Source of the DNA: Leeuwenhoekiella sp. | Lineage (GTDB): Bacteria; Bacteroidota; Bacteroidia; Flavobacteriales; Flavobacteriaceae | NCBI GenBank assembly: GCA_002708845.1 | Contig: PAPI01000022.1 | Coordinates: forward strand, 372,001-436,000 | Reading direction: 5' to 3' | DNA: 64,000 nt | Shown: positions 55,619 to 64,000 of the stretch, one piece after another | Layout: every line of letters starts with the position of its first letter | Numbering within the stretch: position 1 is the first letter of the stretch | Translations under genes and position numbers: made by a program | Notes under the pieces: model-generated | Databases searched by the model: none | What the model saw: only the letters and a program-made list of their open reading frames with translations | What the model was told of the DNA's origin: nothing

Positions 55619-56299
55619 ATGAAAATCACATTTTACGGGCAAAACTGTTTTGCCCTGGAAACCGAAGAAGTAAAAATTCTCACTGATCCATTTATCACCG
55701 GAAACGATCTGGCCAAGGATAAAGTTGATATCAAAACTTTAAATCCCGACTATATTTTTCTTACGCATGCTCATCAGGATCATACGCTGGATGCCGAAGC
55801 AATTGCAAAGCAAAGCGGTGCTACAATTGTAAGCAATTTTGAGATTGCCAATCACTATGAAGAAAAAGGTATTGAAGTACACCCGATGAATCATGGCGGT
55901 AGCTGGGCATTTCCTTTTGGGAAAGTAAAATATGTAAATGCTATTCACACCAGTTCTTTCCCCGATGGAAGCTATGGCGGCCAACCCGGCGGCTTTGTAT
56001 TTTCTATAGCAGGAAAAACAATATATATGGCCGGGGATACTGCATTAACGATGGACATGAAACTCATTCCGATGGAGTTTGATCTTGATCTGGCCATTCT
56101 GCCAATAGGTGATAATTTTACAATGGGTATTGCAGACGCAGTACGCGCCAGTGATTTTATTGAGTGTAATAAAATTTTAGGCTGTCATTACGATACCTTT
56201 GGTTACATCGAGATTGATCACGAGGAAGCTCAAAAAGCTTTTAAAGCCGTCGAAAAAGATTTAACGCTTTTAGAGATTGGCAACTCGATGACTCTTTAA
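55619..56299 (+). CDS. UPF0173 family metal-dependent hydrolase
   Basis: A 226-residue metallo-beta-lactamase-fold protein. The metal site is FLTHAHQDHTLDAEA (HxHxDH); further ligands are in MNHGG, MAGDTALTMDM and LGCHYDTFG. The family has no firm substrate. ATG at 55619 gives MKITFYGQNCF, the usual start; an upstream TTG is less likely. It lies between menA and menC, and the menC start follows its stop by 11 bases, so it is probably co-expressed with menaquinone genes. Confidence 0.88.
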   Translation: MKITFYGQNCFALETEEVKILTDPFITGNDLAKDKVDIKTLNPDYIFLTHAHQDHTLDAEAIAKQSGATIVSNFEIANHYEEKGIEVHPMNHGGSWAFPFGKVKYVNAIHTSSFPDGSYGGQPGGFVFSIAGKTIYMAGDTALTMDMKLIPMEFDLDLAILPIGDNFTMGIADAVRASDFIECNKILGCHYDTFGYIEIDHEEAQKAFKAVEKDLTLLEIGNSMTL

Positions 56300-56310
56300 A
56301 CCAAAAGCGG

Positions 56311-57345
56311 GTGCAGGCAACATATAAAAAACACGTTTTAGAATTTAAACGCCCCAGCGGGACTTCGCGGGGCGTTCTCAATACTAAGGAAACCTGGTTC
56401 ATAAAAATTGAAGAAGCTGGTGCTGTAGGCTATGGAGAATGCGGAATTCTGCGCGGACTCAGTATTGACGATCGGCCTGATTATGAAGAAACACTTCAAT
56501 GGACTTGTGAACATATTCATCTGGGCGAACAAAAATTGTACGATAGCTTAGAAGGTTTTCCCAGTATTCAGTTTGGGGTAGAAATGGCTTTCAGATCGTT
56601 AAAAGCTGAAAATCCTTTTGAATTGTTCCCGTCGGCATTTACGCAGGGCGAAAAGGGCATAGCAATTAATGGACTGATCTGGATGGGAGAAGCCTCATTT
56701 ATGCAGGAGCAAATCGCCGAAAAATTGGAAGCTGGTTTTGATTGCATCAAGATGAAAATTGGAGCTATTGACTTTGATACCGAAATCAAATTGCTTGAGC
56801 AAATTCGTAAGAACTATTCGGCTGAAGAAATAACGCTTCGGGTAGATGCTAATGGAGCTTTCAAACCTGACGAAGCCCTTGATAAACTGAAACGTCTTGC
56901 AGCCTTAGATATTCATTCCATAGAACAACCCATTAAACAGGGCCAGCCGGAAGCGATGGCTCAATTGTGTAAAGAAACCCCGTTGCCTATTGCTTTAGAT
57001 GAAGAGTTGATAGGCGTTTTTGGCTATGCCAGACAAAAAGAGTTGCTGCAGCAACTAAAACCTCAATATATTATTCTGAAGCCCAGTCTCGTGGGAGGTT
57101 TTCGTGGAAGCGATACCTGGATTCAATTAGCGGAAGAGCAGGGCATTGACTGGTGGATTACGTCAGCTCTTGAAAGCAACATTGGCCTCAATGCCATAGC
57201 ACAATATACCTTTCAAAAAGAGACAACAATTCCTCAGGGTCTGGGTACTGGCGCATTATATACAAATAATGTATCTTCCCCACTTAATATCAGGCACGGG
57301 GAGTTGTGGTATGATGCACAGCAAAACTGGAGCTTTCAATTTTAA
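56311..57345 (+). CDS. menC: o-succinylbenzoate synthase
   Basis: Dehydrates SHCHC to o-succinylbenzoate in menaquinone synthesis. 344 residues of the enolase superfamily (muconate-lactonizing-enzyme subgroup): catalytic Lys in IKMKIGAIDFD, metal ligands in RVDANGAF (Asp), HSIEQPIKQG (Glu) and IALDEELIG (Asp), second Lys in IILKPSLVGGF. GTG start, 11 bases after the UPF0173 stop. Some members instead racemise N-acyl amino acids, but the men context supports this call. Confidence 0.92.
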   Translation: MQATYKKHVLEFKRPSGTSRGVLNTKETWFIKIEEAGAVGYGECGILRGLSIDDRPDYEETLQWTCEHIHLGEQKLYDSLEGFPSIQFGVEMAFRSLKAENPFELFPSAFTQGEKGIAINGLIWMGEASFMQEQIAEKLEAGFDCIKMKIGAIDFDTEIKLLEQIRKNYSAEEITLRVDANGAFKPDEALDKLKRLAALDIHSIEQPIKQGQPEAMAQLCKETPLPIALDEELIGVFGYARQKELLQQLKPQYIILKPSLVGGFRGSDTWIQLAEEQGIDWWITSALESNIGLNAIAQYTFQKETTIPQGLGTGALYTNNVSSPLNIRHGELWYDAQQNWSFQF

Positions 57346-57348
57346 TTT

Positions 57349-58302
57349 ATGTTTATAGCACAAGCGTATAAATCATTAAATGATTTTTGGAGATATCTTG
57401 TAGGTTCGATGCTTATCTTTTTTGCATCACTCATAGGTCAAATGCCTTTGGTTGTTGCCATTATCTTTAAAAAGGGGCCTAATGCGCTTCAGGGCATTGA
57501 CGAAACGGCGATCTACAGTACGTTAAGTAAAAACCTAACCTTCTTTTTAATACTCATCTCTTTTGTTTTCGCCCTTGGCGGAATTCTTTTTGCTGTAAAA
57601 TTTTTACATCAGCAAAAATTTAAAGATATGGTTACGACCCGGCCCAGATTTGACTGGAGTCGGGCCTGGTTTGCTTTTGTACTGGTAACGCTCTACACCG
57701 TGATCATGACGCTTGCGGCGTATTTCTACAGTCCGGAAGATATGCTGCTTACTTTTGACCCGGTACCCTTTGCTATTCTTTTTGTGATCGCTATTCTTTT
57801 GGTACCCATACAGACCAGTGTTGAAGAATTTGTGTTTAGAGGCTATTTGATGCAAGGTTTTGGAATTTTAGCTAAAAATCGTTGGTTTCCACTGGTTATG
57901 ACTTCAGTAATTTTTGGTGGCATGCATTATTTCAATCCAGAGATTGGTGCAATGGGAGATATCGTGATGGTTTTCTATATCGGCACCGGTTTTCTCTTGG
58001 GCATAATGACCCTAATGGATGAAGGAATGGAACTTGCTTTAGGTTTTCATGCCGGTAATAATTTAATCACGGCATTATTAGTAACCGCCGATTGGACTGC
58101 GTTTCAGACCGATTCTATTTTTAAAGATATCTCAGATCCTCGTGCAGATTTTACCGATGTGCTTCCGGTTTTCATAATTTATCCTATCTTTTTAGGGATT
58201 TTAGCCTATAAATATAAATGGACGGGCTGGAAAGAAAAATTATTTGGACCTGTAGAACCACCGCAGCAGCCTTCACTTGAAGACCATCTGGCGGCAGATT
58301 AA
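57349..58302 (+). CDS. CPBP family intramembrane protease
   Basis: A 317-residue membrane protein with about eight helices. The CPBP/Abi active-site motifs are present in order: EEFVFRGYLMQGFG (EExxxR), FGGMHYFNPE (second His) and GFHAGNNLITAL (third motif). Family members process prenylated or other membrane proteins, or act in bacteriocin self-immunity. It starts three bases after menC and overlaps the upstream part of the menE frame, so it is in the men transcript. A link to prenyl or quinone metabolism is only inference. Confidence 0.9.
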   Translation: MFIAQAYKSLNDFWRYLVGSMLIFFASLIGQMPLVVAIIFKKGPNALQGIDETAIYSTLSKNLTFFLILISFVFALGGILFAVKFLHQQKFKDMVTTRPRFDWSRAWFAFVLVTLYTVIMTLAAYFYSPEDMLLTFDPVPFAILFVIAILLVPIQTSVEEFVFRGYLMQGFGILAKNRWFPLVMTSVIFGGMHYFNPEIGAMGDIVMVFYIGTGFLLGIMTLMDEGMELALGFHAGNNLITALLVTADWTAFQTDSIFKDISDPRADFTDVLPVFIIYPIFLGILAYKYKWTGWKEKLFGPVEPPQQPSLEDHLAAD

Positions 58303-58318
58303 TCCTAAACCCAACGTG

Positions 58319-59395
58319 ATGTCAAAGTATCCTGTACATACAGATTTTCAACTCAATGGCATGTCACTTAAAGCTCCTGCATTACGGGAGTTAGCGGTCA
58401 ACTTTCAGGAGACCGGTGAATTGTATGAGCAGGAGCTGGGTACTTTTATTCTGGACTGGCTTAACGATAAGGAATACGTTTTAGTCAATACTTCGGGTTC
58501 TACCGGAGATCCCAAAAGCATTAAGCTGCTTAAAAAGCATATGATAAACAGTGCAAAAGCCACTGCAAAGCGTTTTAAGCTTGATGCGGGGACAACTGCT
58601 TTACATTGTTTGCCTACGCGTTTTATTGCGGGTAAAATGATGTTTGTACGGGCCGCCACATTAGGCTGGAAACTCGATGTCATTCCGCCAAAATCCAATC
58701 CGCTGGATCAGGTTTTCAAACGTTATGATTTTTCAGCGATGACGCCTTTTCAACTCGATAACAGTATTGCACGTTTACATCTGTTGGGTAAACTCATTAT
58801 TGGAGGCGGACCGTTTTCACAAAGCCTTAAAAATCATGTGCAGGATACGCCTACAAAAATTTATGAGACCTATGGCATGACTGAGACCATCACCCATATA
58901 GCGGTTAGGCGGGTGAATTCAAAGAAGGCCCGGGAAGAAGAATTGCCTTTTCGCACATTGAATAAAGTTACGGTAAGCAAGGACGATCGGGGTTGTCTGA
59001 TCATCAAAGCACCTAAGGTTACTACAGATCCTATTGTTACCAATGATCTGGTGGAACTTATCTCCTATAAAAAGTTTTATTGGCTGGGTCGACTTGATAA
59101 TGTGGTAAACAGTGGCGGAATTAAATTATATCCAGAAAGTATTGAGAAAAAACTGGCACATCAGATTGATGTTCCTTTTATTGTTGGGGGTGAACCCGAC
59201 GAAAAACTGGGAGAACGACTTATTCTAATTATTGAATGCGATAGTTTTGATGCTTCGCGTCTTGATTTTGAAGTTTTAGATAAGTACGAGGTGCCCAAAG
59301 AAATCTACTGCATACCCACTTTTGCCCGCACGCCTAACGGAAAAATAAAGCGCAGCGACATCCTTACCGGCCTTGATGCGGGCTCGAGGATATAG
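58319..59395 (+). CDS. menE: o-succinylbenzoate-CoA ligase
   Basis: Adenylates o-succinylbenzoate and loads it onto CoA. 358 residues, shorter than the usual 450-490 because the N-terminal subdomain is reduced, as in many Bacteroidota menE proteins to my recollection. ATP loop NTSGSTGDPKSIKLLKK, then YETYGMTETITHIA, WLGRLDNVVNSGGIKLYPE and the final catalytic Lys in RTPNGKIKRSDI. ATG at 58319 is preferred to one 42 bp upstream inside the CPBP gene. Confidence 0.9.
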   Translation: MSKYPVHTDFQLNGMSLKAPALRELAVNFQETGELYEQELGTFILDWLNDKEYVLVNTSGSTGDPKSIKLLKKHMINSAKATAKRFKLDAGTTALHCLPTRFIAGKMMFVRAATLGWKLDVIPPKSNPLDQVFKRYDFSAMTPFQLDNSIARLHLLGKLIIGGGPFSQSLKNHVQDTPTKIYETYGMTETITHIAVRRVNSKKAREEELPFRTLNKVTVSKDDRGCLIIKAPKVTTDPIVTNDLVELISYKKFYWLGRLDNVVNSGGIKLYPESIEKKLAHQIDVPFIVGGEPDEKLGERLILIIECDSFDASRLDFEVLDKYEVPKEIYCIPTFARTPNGKIKRSDILTGLDAGSRI

Positions 59396-59490
59396 CCATT
59401 TCCACCTTGAATTTCTTTCTAGACTTATCGTTTTCAGATTGTTGGCAGGATACTTGATATTCGTTTCAGGTAATCTTTAAAACAAGTTCG

Positions 59491-61320
59491 ATGAAAAAAA
59501 CTACATTTTTGCTGTGGGTTCTCTTTTGCACAGCCCTCGCAGTACCAACAAACGCACAGGAACTTTTTACACTTAAAGGCAAGGTTACTTCGGAAGGAAG
59601 TTTATTGCCGGGAGCCAATGTGATGAGTAAAAACACAATTACAAAAGCAGTTACTGATTTTGATGGGAAATTTGAAATCGAGACCTATGTGGGAGATGTG
59701 CTTGAAATTAGTTACGTAGGCTTTAAATCCAAGGAAATCAAAGTGAAAAACAGAGATAACCTTAATGTGGTGCTTAACGAATCTCAAAACACGCTTGATG
59801 AAGTAGTGGTTGTAGGTTACGGCGCGGAGACTAAAGTGAGTTTTACAAGCAGTGTAATCAGTACAAGGGTGCCGGGGCTTTCTATTCAAAACACATCCTA
59901 TCATCAGCAAAATTCAGAAAGCTACGCAAAGCTTGAAGAAAATGAATTTCATCATGTAAAAGCCCAGCCGCTTTCTACCTTTTCTATTGATGTAGACCGT
60001 GCGGCATACAGCAACATTCGCCGAATGATCAACAACGGTCAGGATATCCCGGCAGATGCGGTGCGTATTGAGGAGATGATCAATTATTTTAACTACGATT
60101 ATCCAAAACCTGAAGGTGATGAACCATTTTGTATAGACACCGAAGTTGTACAAACCCCCTGGAATCCTGATACCCGACTCGTAAAAGTAGGGATTCAGGG
60201 GAAAGAGATTCCGCTGGAAAATTTGCCTTCTTCCAATCTGGTATTCCTGCTTGATGTATCGGGTTCGATGGGAGCTTCTAATAAATTACCGCTGCTTAAA
60301 TCGGCTTTTAAACTTTTGGTCAATCAATTACGTGAAGAAGATAAGGTTTCTATCGTGGTGTATGCAGGTGCCGCAGGAACAGTCTTAGAACCTACAAACG
60401 GCTCTAATAAAACGCAGATTTTAAATGCATTGAATAACCTAAATGCCGGAGGTAGTACAGCCGGTGGCGCAGGGCTTCAATTGGCGTATAAACTGGCAGA
60501 AGAACAATTTATTGACGGCGGCAATAACCGTATTATTTTGGCAACAGACGGAGATTTTAACGTAGGGCTGAGCAGTGACAGCGCGATGGAAGATTTGATT
60601 ACCGAAAAACGTAAAACGGGTATTTTCTTCACCGCTTTGGGTTTTGGAATGGGCAATTACAAAGATTCAAAGCTCGAAAATTTGGCAGATAAGGGTAACG
60701 GCAATTATGCGTATATCGACACGATGCAAGAAGCCCGAAAAGTGCTGGGTACCGAGTTTGGCGGTACGTTATACACCATAGCAAAAGATGTCAAAATTCA
60801 GGTGGAATTCAATCCCGCTCTGGTTCAGGGATATCGTTTAATAGGTTATGAAAACCGCATGTTAAATGCTGAAGATTTTCAGGATGATACTAAAGATGCC
60901 GGAGAGATCGGCAGTGGTCATACGGTGACCGCGTTATACGAAGTCGTTCCGACAGGAGTAAAAACCCCTTTTTTAAAGCCGGTTGACGATTTAAAATACA
61001 GTACAACTATTCCTTCTGGTGAAGCTGATGCAAATGAATTGATGCAGGTTAAAGTGCGTTATAAAAAGCCAGATGGCGATCACAGTATGCTGGTGGAGCA
61101 ACCAGTTCCCAATACGTTTAAAGCAATGGAAAATGCTTCGGCAGATTTTAATTTTATGGCAGGGGTGGCACTTTTTGGGATGCAGTTGCGGGATTCTCCA
61201 TTCAGTAATGGCGCAGACCAGGCTGTAACGCTCAATTTGGCCGAAAAGGGCAGGGCTACAGATGCAGAAGGTTTTCGGGCAGAATTTATACGTTTGGTAA
61301 AAGCGGCTAATTCATTGTAA
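59491..61320 (+). CDS. VWA (YfbK-type) protein with CarboxypepD_reg/SusC-like N-terminus
   Basis: A 609-residue exported protein. Signal peptide to about 22; a carboxypeptidase-regulatory-like beta domain at 25-97 with LPGANV and DFDGKFEIET; then LDEVVVVGYG at 102-111, the sequence that ends this domain in SusC/TonB-dependent receptors; YfbK-type N domain at 160-240; a VWA domain from about 248 with MIDAS DVSGSMGAS (Asp255); and a DUF3520-like C-terminal part. No barrel follows the SusC-like part. Probably a surface or periplasmic adhesion/scaffold protein; ligand unknown. Confidence 0.85.
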   Translation: MKKTTFLLWVLFCTALAVPTNAQELFTLKGKVTSEGSLLPGANVMSKNTITKAVTDFDGKFEIETYVGDVLEISYVGFKSKEIKVKNRDNLNVVLNESQNTLDEVVVVGYGAETKVSFTSSVISTRVPGLSIQNTSYHQQNSESYAKLEENEFHHVKAQPLSTFSIDVDRAAYSNIRRMINNGQDIPADAVRIEEMINYFNYDYPKPEGDEPFCIDTEVVQTPWNPDTRLVKVGIQGKEIPLENLPSSNLVFLLDVSGSMGASNKLPLLKSAFKLLVNQLREEDKVSIVVYAGAAGTVLEPTNGSNKTQILNALNNLNAGGSTAGGAGLQLAYKLAEEQFIDGGNNRIILATDGDFNVGLSSDSAMEDLITEKRKTGIFFTALGFGMGNYKDSKLENLADKGNGNYAYIDTMQEARKVLGTEFGGTLYTIAKDVKIQVEFNPALVQGYRLIGYENRMLNAEDFQDDTKDAGEIGSGHTVTALYEVVPTGVKTPFLKPVDDLKYSTTIPSGEADANELMQVKVRYKKPDGDHSMLVEQPVPNTFKAMENASADFNFMAGVALFGMQLRDSPFSNGADQAVTLNLAEKGRATDAEGFRAEFIRLVKAANSL

Positions 61321-61351
61321 TTTTATTTCTTTGTACTCTAAAATCTGGAAA

Positions 61352-61801
61352 ATGAGAACACTATTGATCGTAATAACTCTGGTTTTGTTAGGAATCTATG
61401 ATGCTTCGGCACAATATGGATATGGCAGGGGTTATGGACGCAGCCGAATGGGAAGCAGTATGATGGGGCAGACAGGACCTTCGGGACCTACAGAAGAGCC
61501 GCCAACGGCTTCTGAGATTGCAGAAGAGCGTATGCCTGAGTATGTAGCTGAGTTTAAACTGGATCCCTTTGAAACTGAAGTTTTGCGCACCTATCTTGAA
61601 GATCATTTCAATAAAATTATGGCGCTTCAAAAGGAAAAAGGAAAAGATGCAGAGACAATGCGCAAAGATTTTGAGCGTATGCAGAATGATTTTAAAGCAA
61701 ATTTAAAATCGATCCTGACCGATGAAGAAATAGAAAAATTTATAGCGATGGACTTTTCAAGTTCTGCGGTAAGAAAGCGGAAAAAGGAACGCGACAACTA
61801 A
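61352..61801 (+). CDS. small secreted protein, unknown function
   Basis: A 149-residue protein with a signal peptide (MRTLLIVITLVLLGIYDASAQ), a Gly-, Tyr- and Arg-rich stretch (YGYGRGYGRSRMG) and a helical C-terminal half with LDPFETEVLRTYLEDHFNKI and FKANLKSILTDEEIEKF. The helical part resembles the Spy/CpxP-like or DUF4890-type helical repeats, but the match is weak. ATG at 61352 gives the signal peptide directly. It follows the VWA gene by 31 bp and is closed by a terminator, so the two are likely one unit. Confidence 0.7.
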   Translation: MRTLLIVITLVLLGIYDASAQYGYGRGYGRSRMGSSMMGQTGPSGPTEEPPTASEIAEERMPEYVAEFKLDPFETEVLRTYLEDHFNKIMALQKEKGKDAETMRKDFERMQNDFKANLKSILTDEEIEKFIAMDFSSSAVRKRKKERDN

Positions 61802-61803
61802 TT

Positions 61804-61832
61804 TAAAAAGGTGCTTTGAGCACCTTTTTTTA
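61804..61832 (+). terminator. rho-independent terminator
   Basis: AAAAAGGTGC pairs with GCACCTTTTTT around a short TTTGA loop, followed by a T run, right after the small secreted protein gene. Confidence 0.85.
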
Positions 61833-61871
61833 TGCATTAGGATGATTAACTTAAGGCTCTAAAATTCCACT

Positions 61872-63191
61872 ATGATAAAATATTTTTTCTTCCTGAGCTT
61901 CATGACTTTTTCTACGGTAACGATTAGCGCACAGATTTTACCAGAACGCGAACGCGCTCAAAAAGTAGATCAGATTTTAAAACAGCGCTTTGAAGAGGTG
62001 ATGCCTCCCATTATGGAGCGTGCCGGTATTGATATGTGGATTTTGATTACCCGCGAGTATAATGAAGATCCGGTAGTGCGTACGATGCTTCCGGCAACCT
62101 GGCTCAATGCGAGACGCAGAACGATTTTGGTTTTTAATAAAAATCCCGGGACTGATGAGGTAGAACGTATGGCCGTGGCGCGTTACAACTTTGGAGATAA
62201 TATTCAGTCGGTTTGGGATAAAGAAAAACAACAAGACCAGTGGCAGGCTTTGGCCGATCTCGTTGAAGCACGTGACCCTAAAACCATCGGACTCAATTTC
62301 TCTGAAGATTATGGAATCGCCGATGGAATAACAAAAACAGATTATGAAGGCCTAATGCAAGCGCTTCCTTCAAAATATAAGGAGCGTATAGTTTCTGCAG
62401 AGCCGCTCGCTGTGGGTTGGATAGAAACCCGAACCGAACTTGAAATGGAAATCTTTGAAGAGCTCGTGGCTACTACGCACGCCGTTATTGCAGAAGCCTT
62501 TAGCAATAAGGTCATCACGCCGGGAGAGACCACGACAGAAGACGTGGTTTGGTTTTTACGTCAAAAAGTGACCGATCTGGGCTATGACACCTGGTTTCAC
62601 CCTACGGTTGATATTCAACGAACTAATGAGGAACTCGAAAGCCATATCACAGCCTTTAGCAATACTCCCGATGGCAAGGTCATTTTACCGGGTGATTTGT
62701 TGCACTGCGACTTTGGTATTTCCTATTTAAGACTGAATACAGACTGCCAGCAGCATGTCTATGTTTTAAAAGAAGGAGAAACCGAAGCTCCACAATTCTT
62801 GGTTGACGCATTCGCGAAAGGAAACCGGGTACAGGATATTTTTACCGCTAATTTTGAAACCGGAAAATCCGGAAATGAGATTTTACTCGAGTCATTAACT
62901 GAAGCTAAAGCTGAAGGTTTACGTCCATCCATTTATACGCATCCGCTTGGGCTTTACGGACATTCGGCAGGACCAACCATCGGGATGTGGGATGCACAGG
63001 AAGGCGTTCCAGGCAGTGGAGATTATCCACTTTATGAGAATACCGCTTACGCCATTGAACTCAATACCACCGTCAACATCCCGGAATGGAATAAAGACAT
63101 TCGCATTATGCTTGAGGAAGCCGGTTTTTGGGGTCCGGAAGGCTTCCGTTATGTAAATGAGAGACAGGAAAACTTGATACTTATTGACTAA
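61872..63191 (+). CDS. exported M24 family metallopeptidase (aminopeptidase P-like)
   Basis: A 439-residue pita-bread-fold metallopeptidase. Signal peptide FFFLSFMTFSTVTISAQ; creatinase-like N-terminal domain (about 30-190); catalytic domain with the metal ligands in HCDFGISYLRLNTDCQQ (two Asp), YTHPLGLYGHSAGP (His) and YAIELNTTV (Glu), and a final Glu near the C-terminus. Family members remove residues before proline; some relatives are prolidases. It stands alone after the terminator, and its stop overlaps the convergent MFS gene by four bases. Confidence 0.85.
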   Translation: MIKYFFFLSFMTFSTVTISAQILPERERAQKVDQILKQRFEEVMPPIMERAGIDMWILITREYNEDPVVRTMLPATWLNARRRTILVFNKNPGTDEVERMAVARYNFGDNIQSVWDKEKQQDQWQALADLVEARDPKTIGLNFSEDYGIADGITKTDYEGLMQALPSKYKERIVSAEPLAVGWIETRTELEMEIFEELVATTHAVIAEAFSNKVITPGETTTEDVVWFLRQKVTDLGYDTWFHPTVDIQRTNEELESHITAFSNTPDGKVILPGDLLHCDFGISYLRLNTDCQQHVYVLKEGETEAPQFLVDAFAKGNRVQDIFTANFETGKSGNEILLESLTEAKAEGLRPSIYTHPLGLYGHSAGPTIGMWDAQEGVPGSGDYPLYENTAYAIELNTTVNIPEWNKDIRIMLEEAGFWGPEGFRYVNERQENLILID

Positions 63192-64000
63192 GCGTGTTGC
63201 AGACTGTAATATCCTGTTTTCTTACGTTTTTTCCTTAGAACAATAACGCTTAGGCTAAAGGCAACTCCACAAATGGCAAGACCTGTACCTACCAGTTCGG
63301 GAGCGGTATACCCATAACCTGCTGCAATGGGTAATCCACCCAAAAAGGCTCCCAGGGCATTTGCAATATTAAACGCCGCCTGGTTTACAGAAGATGCCAA
63401 CATCTCTGATTCTTTAGCCGATTTAATCATCAGCATTTGTATGGAGGGCGCTGTTGCAAAAGCAAAGGCTCCGGTAACAAAAACCATAGTCAGCATCATC
63501 CACTGTATCGGGGCGATGAAGAAAATAATGAGCAGACACATAGCCATAGCGGTTAATAAAAAAGCCGTTGCTTTTATAGGAGATACACGATCGGCTAGTT
63601 TACCACCCAGAATGTTGCCAAAGGTCATCCCAAGGCCGGCCAGCATAAGGATAAAAATCACCATTCCATCTGCAAAACCACTTACGTCAGTAAGCAGCGG
63701 AGTGATGTAGCTGTACCAGCAAAAGAAACCACCGGTACCAATACCGGTAATAGCGAGAATAAGCCACAATTCAGTACGTTTAAAGATTTTAAGCGCGTGT
63801 TTAATAGGGATCGGAGCTGCTTTTTCAATTTTTGGAAGCCAAAAATAGATCGATACCATCGTTAACAAACCAATGGCGACGACGATCATAAAGGTATAGC
63901 GCCAGGAGATGGTATGCCCCACATAAGTTCCCAGTGGAATCCCAATAACATTGGCTACCGTAAGGCCGCTAAACATAACAGCAACAGCGCTGGCAGCTTT
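63188..64000 (-). CDS. MFS transporter, C-terminal part (cut by window edge)
   Basis: The open frame continues beyond the window end: codons upstream of the apparent Met at 63976 read KAASAVAV without a stop, so the N-terminal helices are missing. About 270 residues are visible with nine hydrophobic helices; ANVIGIPLGTYVGHTISWRYTF is the conserved region of helices 4-5 of the arabinose-efflux/DHA1 group, and GGKLADRVSPIKA is the central-loop counterpart in the second half. The basic C-terminus follows the last helix. The substrate is unknown; sugar or drug efflux is the usual role of this group. Confidence 0.88.
   Translation of the reverse strand, partial: KAASAVAVMFSGLTVANVIGIPLGTYVGHTISWRYTFMIVVAIGLLTMVSIYFWLPKIEKAAPIPIKHALKIFKRTELWLILAITGIGTGGFFCWYSYITPLLTDVSGFADGMVIFILMLAGLGMTFGNILGGKLADRVSPIKATAFLLTAMAMCLLIIFFIAPIQWMMLTMVFVTGAFAFATAPSIQMLMIKSAKESEMLASSVNQAAFNIANALGAFLGGLPIAAGYGYTAPELVGTGLAICGVAFSLSVIVLRKKRKKTGYYSLQHA

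Overview
The window is AT-rich DNA that looks like a member of the Flavobacteriia (Bacteroidota), probably a marine Flavobacteriaceae. Reasons: several upstream regions carry the Bacteroidota -7 box TAnnTTTG; lipoproteins have a signal peptide ending in Cys; the gene set includes DUF421, CIA30, fasciclin, DUF4998-type lipoproteins, a menaquinone cluster and a GrpE-DnaJ pair whose DnaJ has a reduced zinc finger. Non-ATG starts (TTG, GTG) are frequent. No rRNA, tRNA, CRISPR array or transposase gene was seen.

Region 1 (1-19746) is a surface-polysaccharide (O-antigen/capsule) cluster on the + strand: about ten recognisable glycosyltransferases of the GT2 and GT4 types, two or three less clear transferase-like proteins, a neuA-neuB-neuC set for a CMP-nonulosonic (sialic-type) acid, an O-antigen polymerase/ligase-like membrane protein and, last, a polyprenyl-phosphate sugar phosphotransferase that would start repeat-unit assembly. 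Genes overlap or lie within 16 bp of each other up to 18323, except at one place (6904-7621). There a small GIY-YIG nuclease gene sits between two related, nested-palindrome elements. This island is the most unusual object in the window.

Region 2 (19724-31460) is mostly housekeeping: lnt on the - strand, a TIGR01777 epimerase, a YceI-like lipoprotein, grpE-dnaJ, a NatAB-like ABC exporter, a MscS channel, an outer-membrane-type protein, an NtrC-like regulator that lacks a DNA-binding domain, and PPK2. Region 3 (31461-39466) holds an M28 peptidase and a LURP-one-like protein bracketed by two copies of a second palindromic repeat, then a bacterial GH3 protein, an orphan gene, a small HExxH protein, and a MATE pump followed by a Qnr-like pentapeptide protein and a DUF3820 protein.

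Region 4 (39569-47530) contains pyrG, yidC, a four-domain fasciclin lipoprotein, mnmA and a nitronate monooxygenase. Region 5 (47578-54494, - strand) has two lipoproteins, a CIA30 protein, a DUF421 protein and two GH13 lipoprotein amylases; a perfect 16-bp LacI-type palindrome lies before the DUF4998-like lipoprotein. Region 6 (54636-59395) is a menaquinone cluster (menA, menC, menE) interleaved with an UPF0173 hydrolase and a CPBP protease. The window ends with a VWA protein that carries a SusC-like N-terminus, a small secreted protein, an M24 peptidase and the C-terminal part of an MFS transporter.
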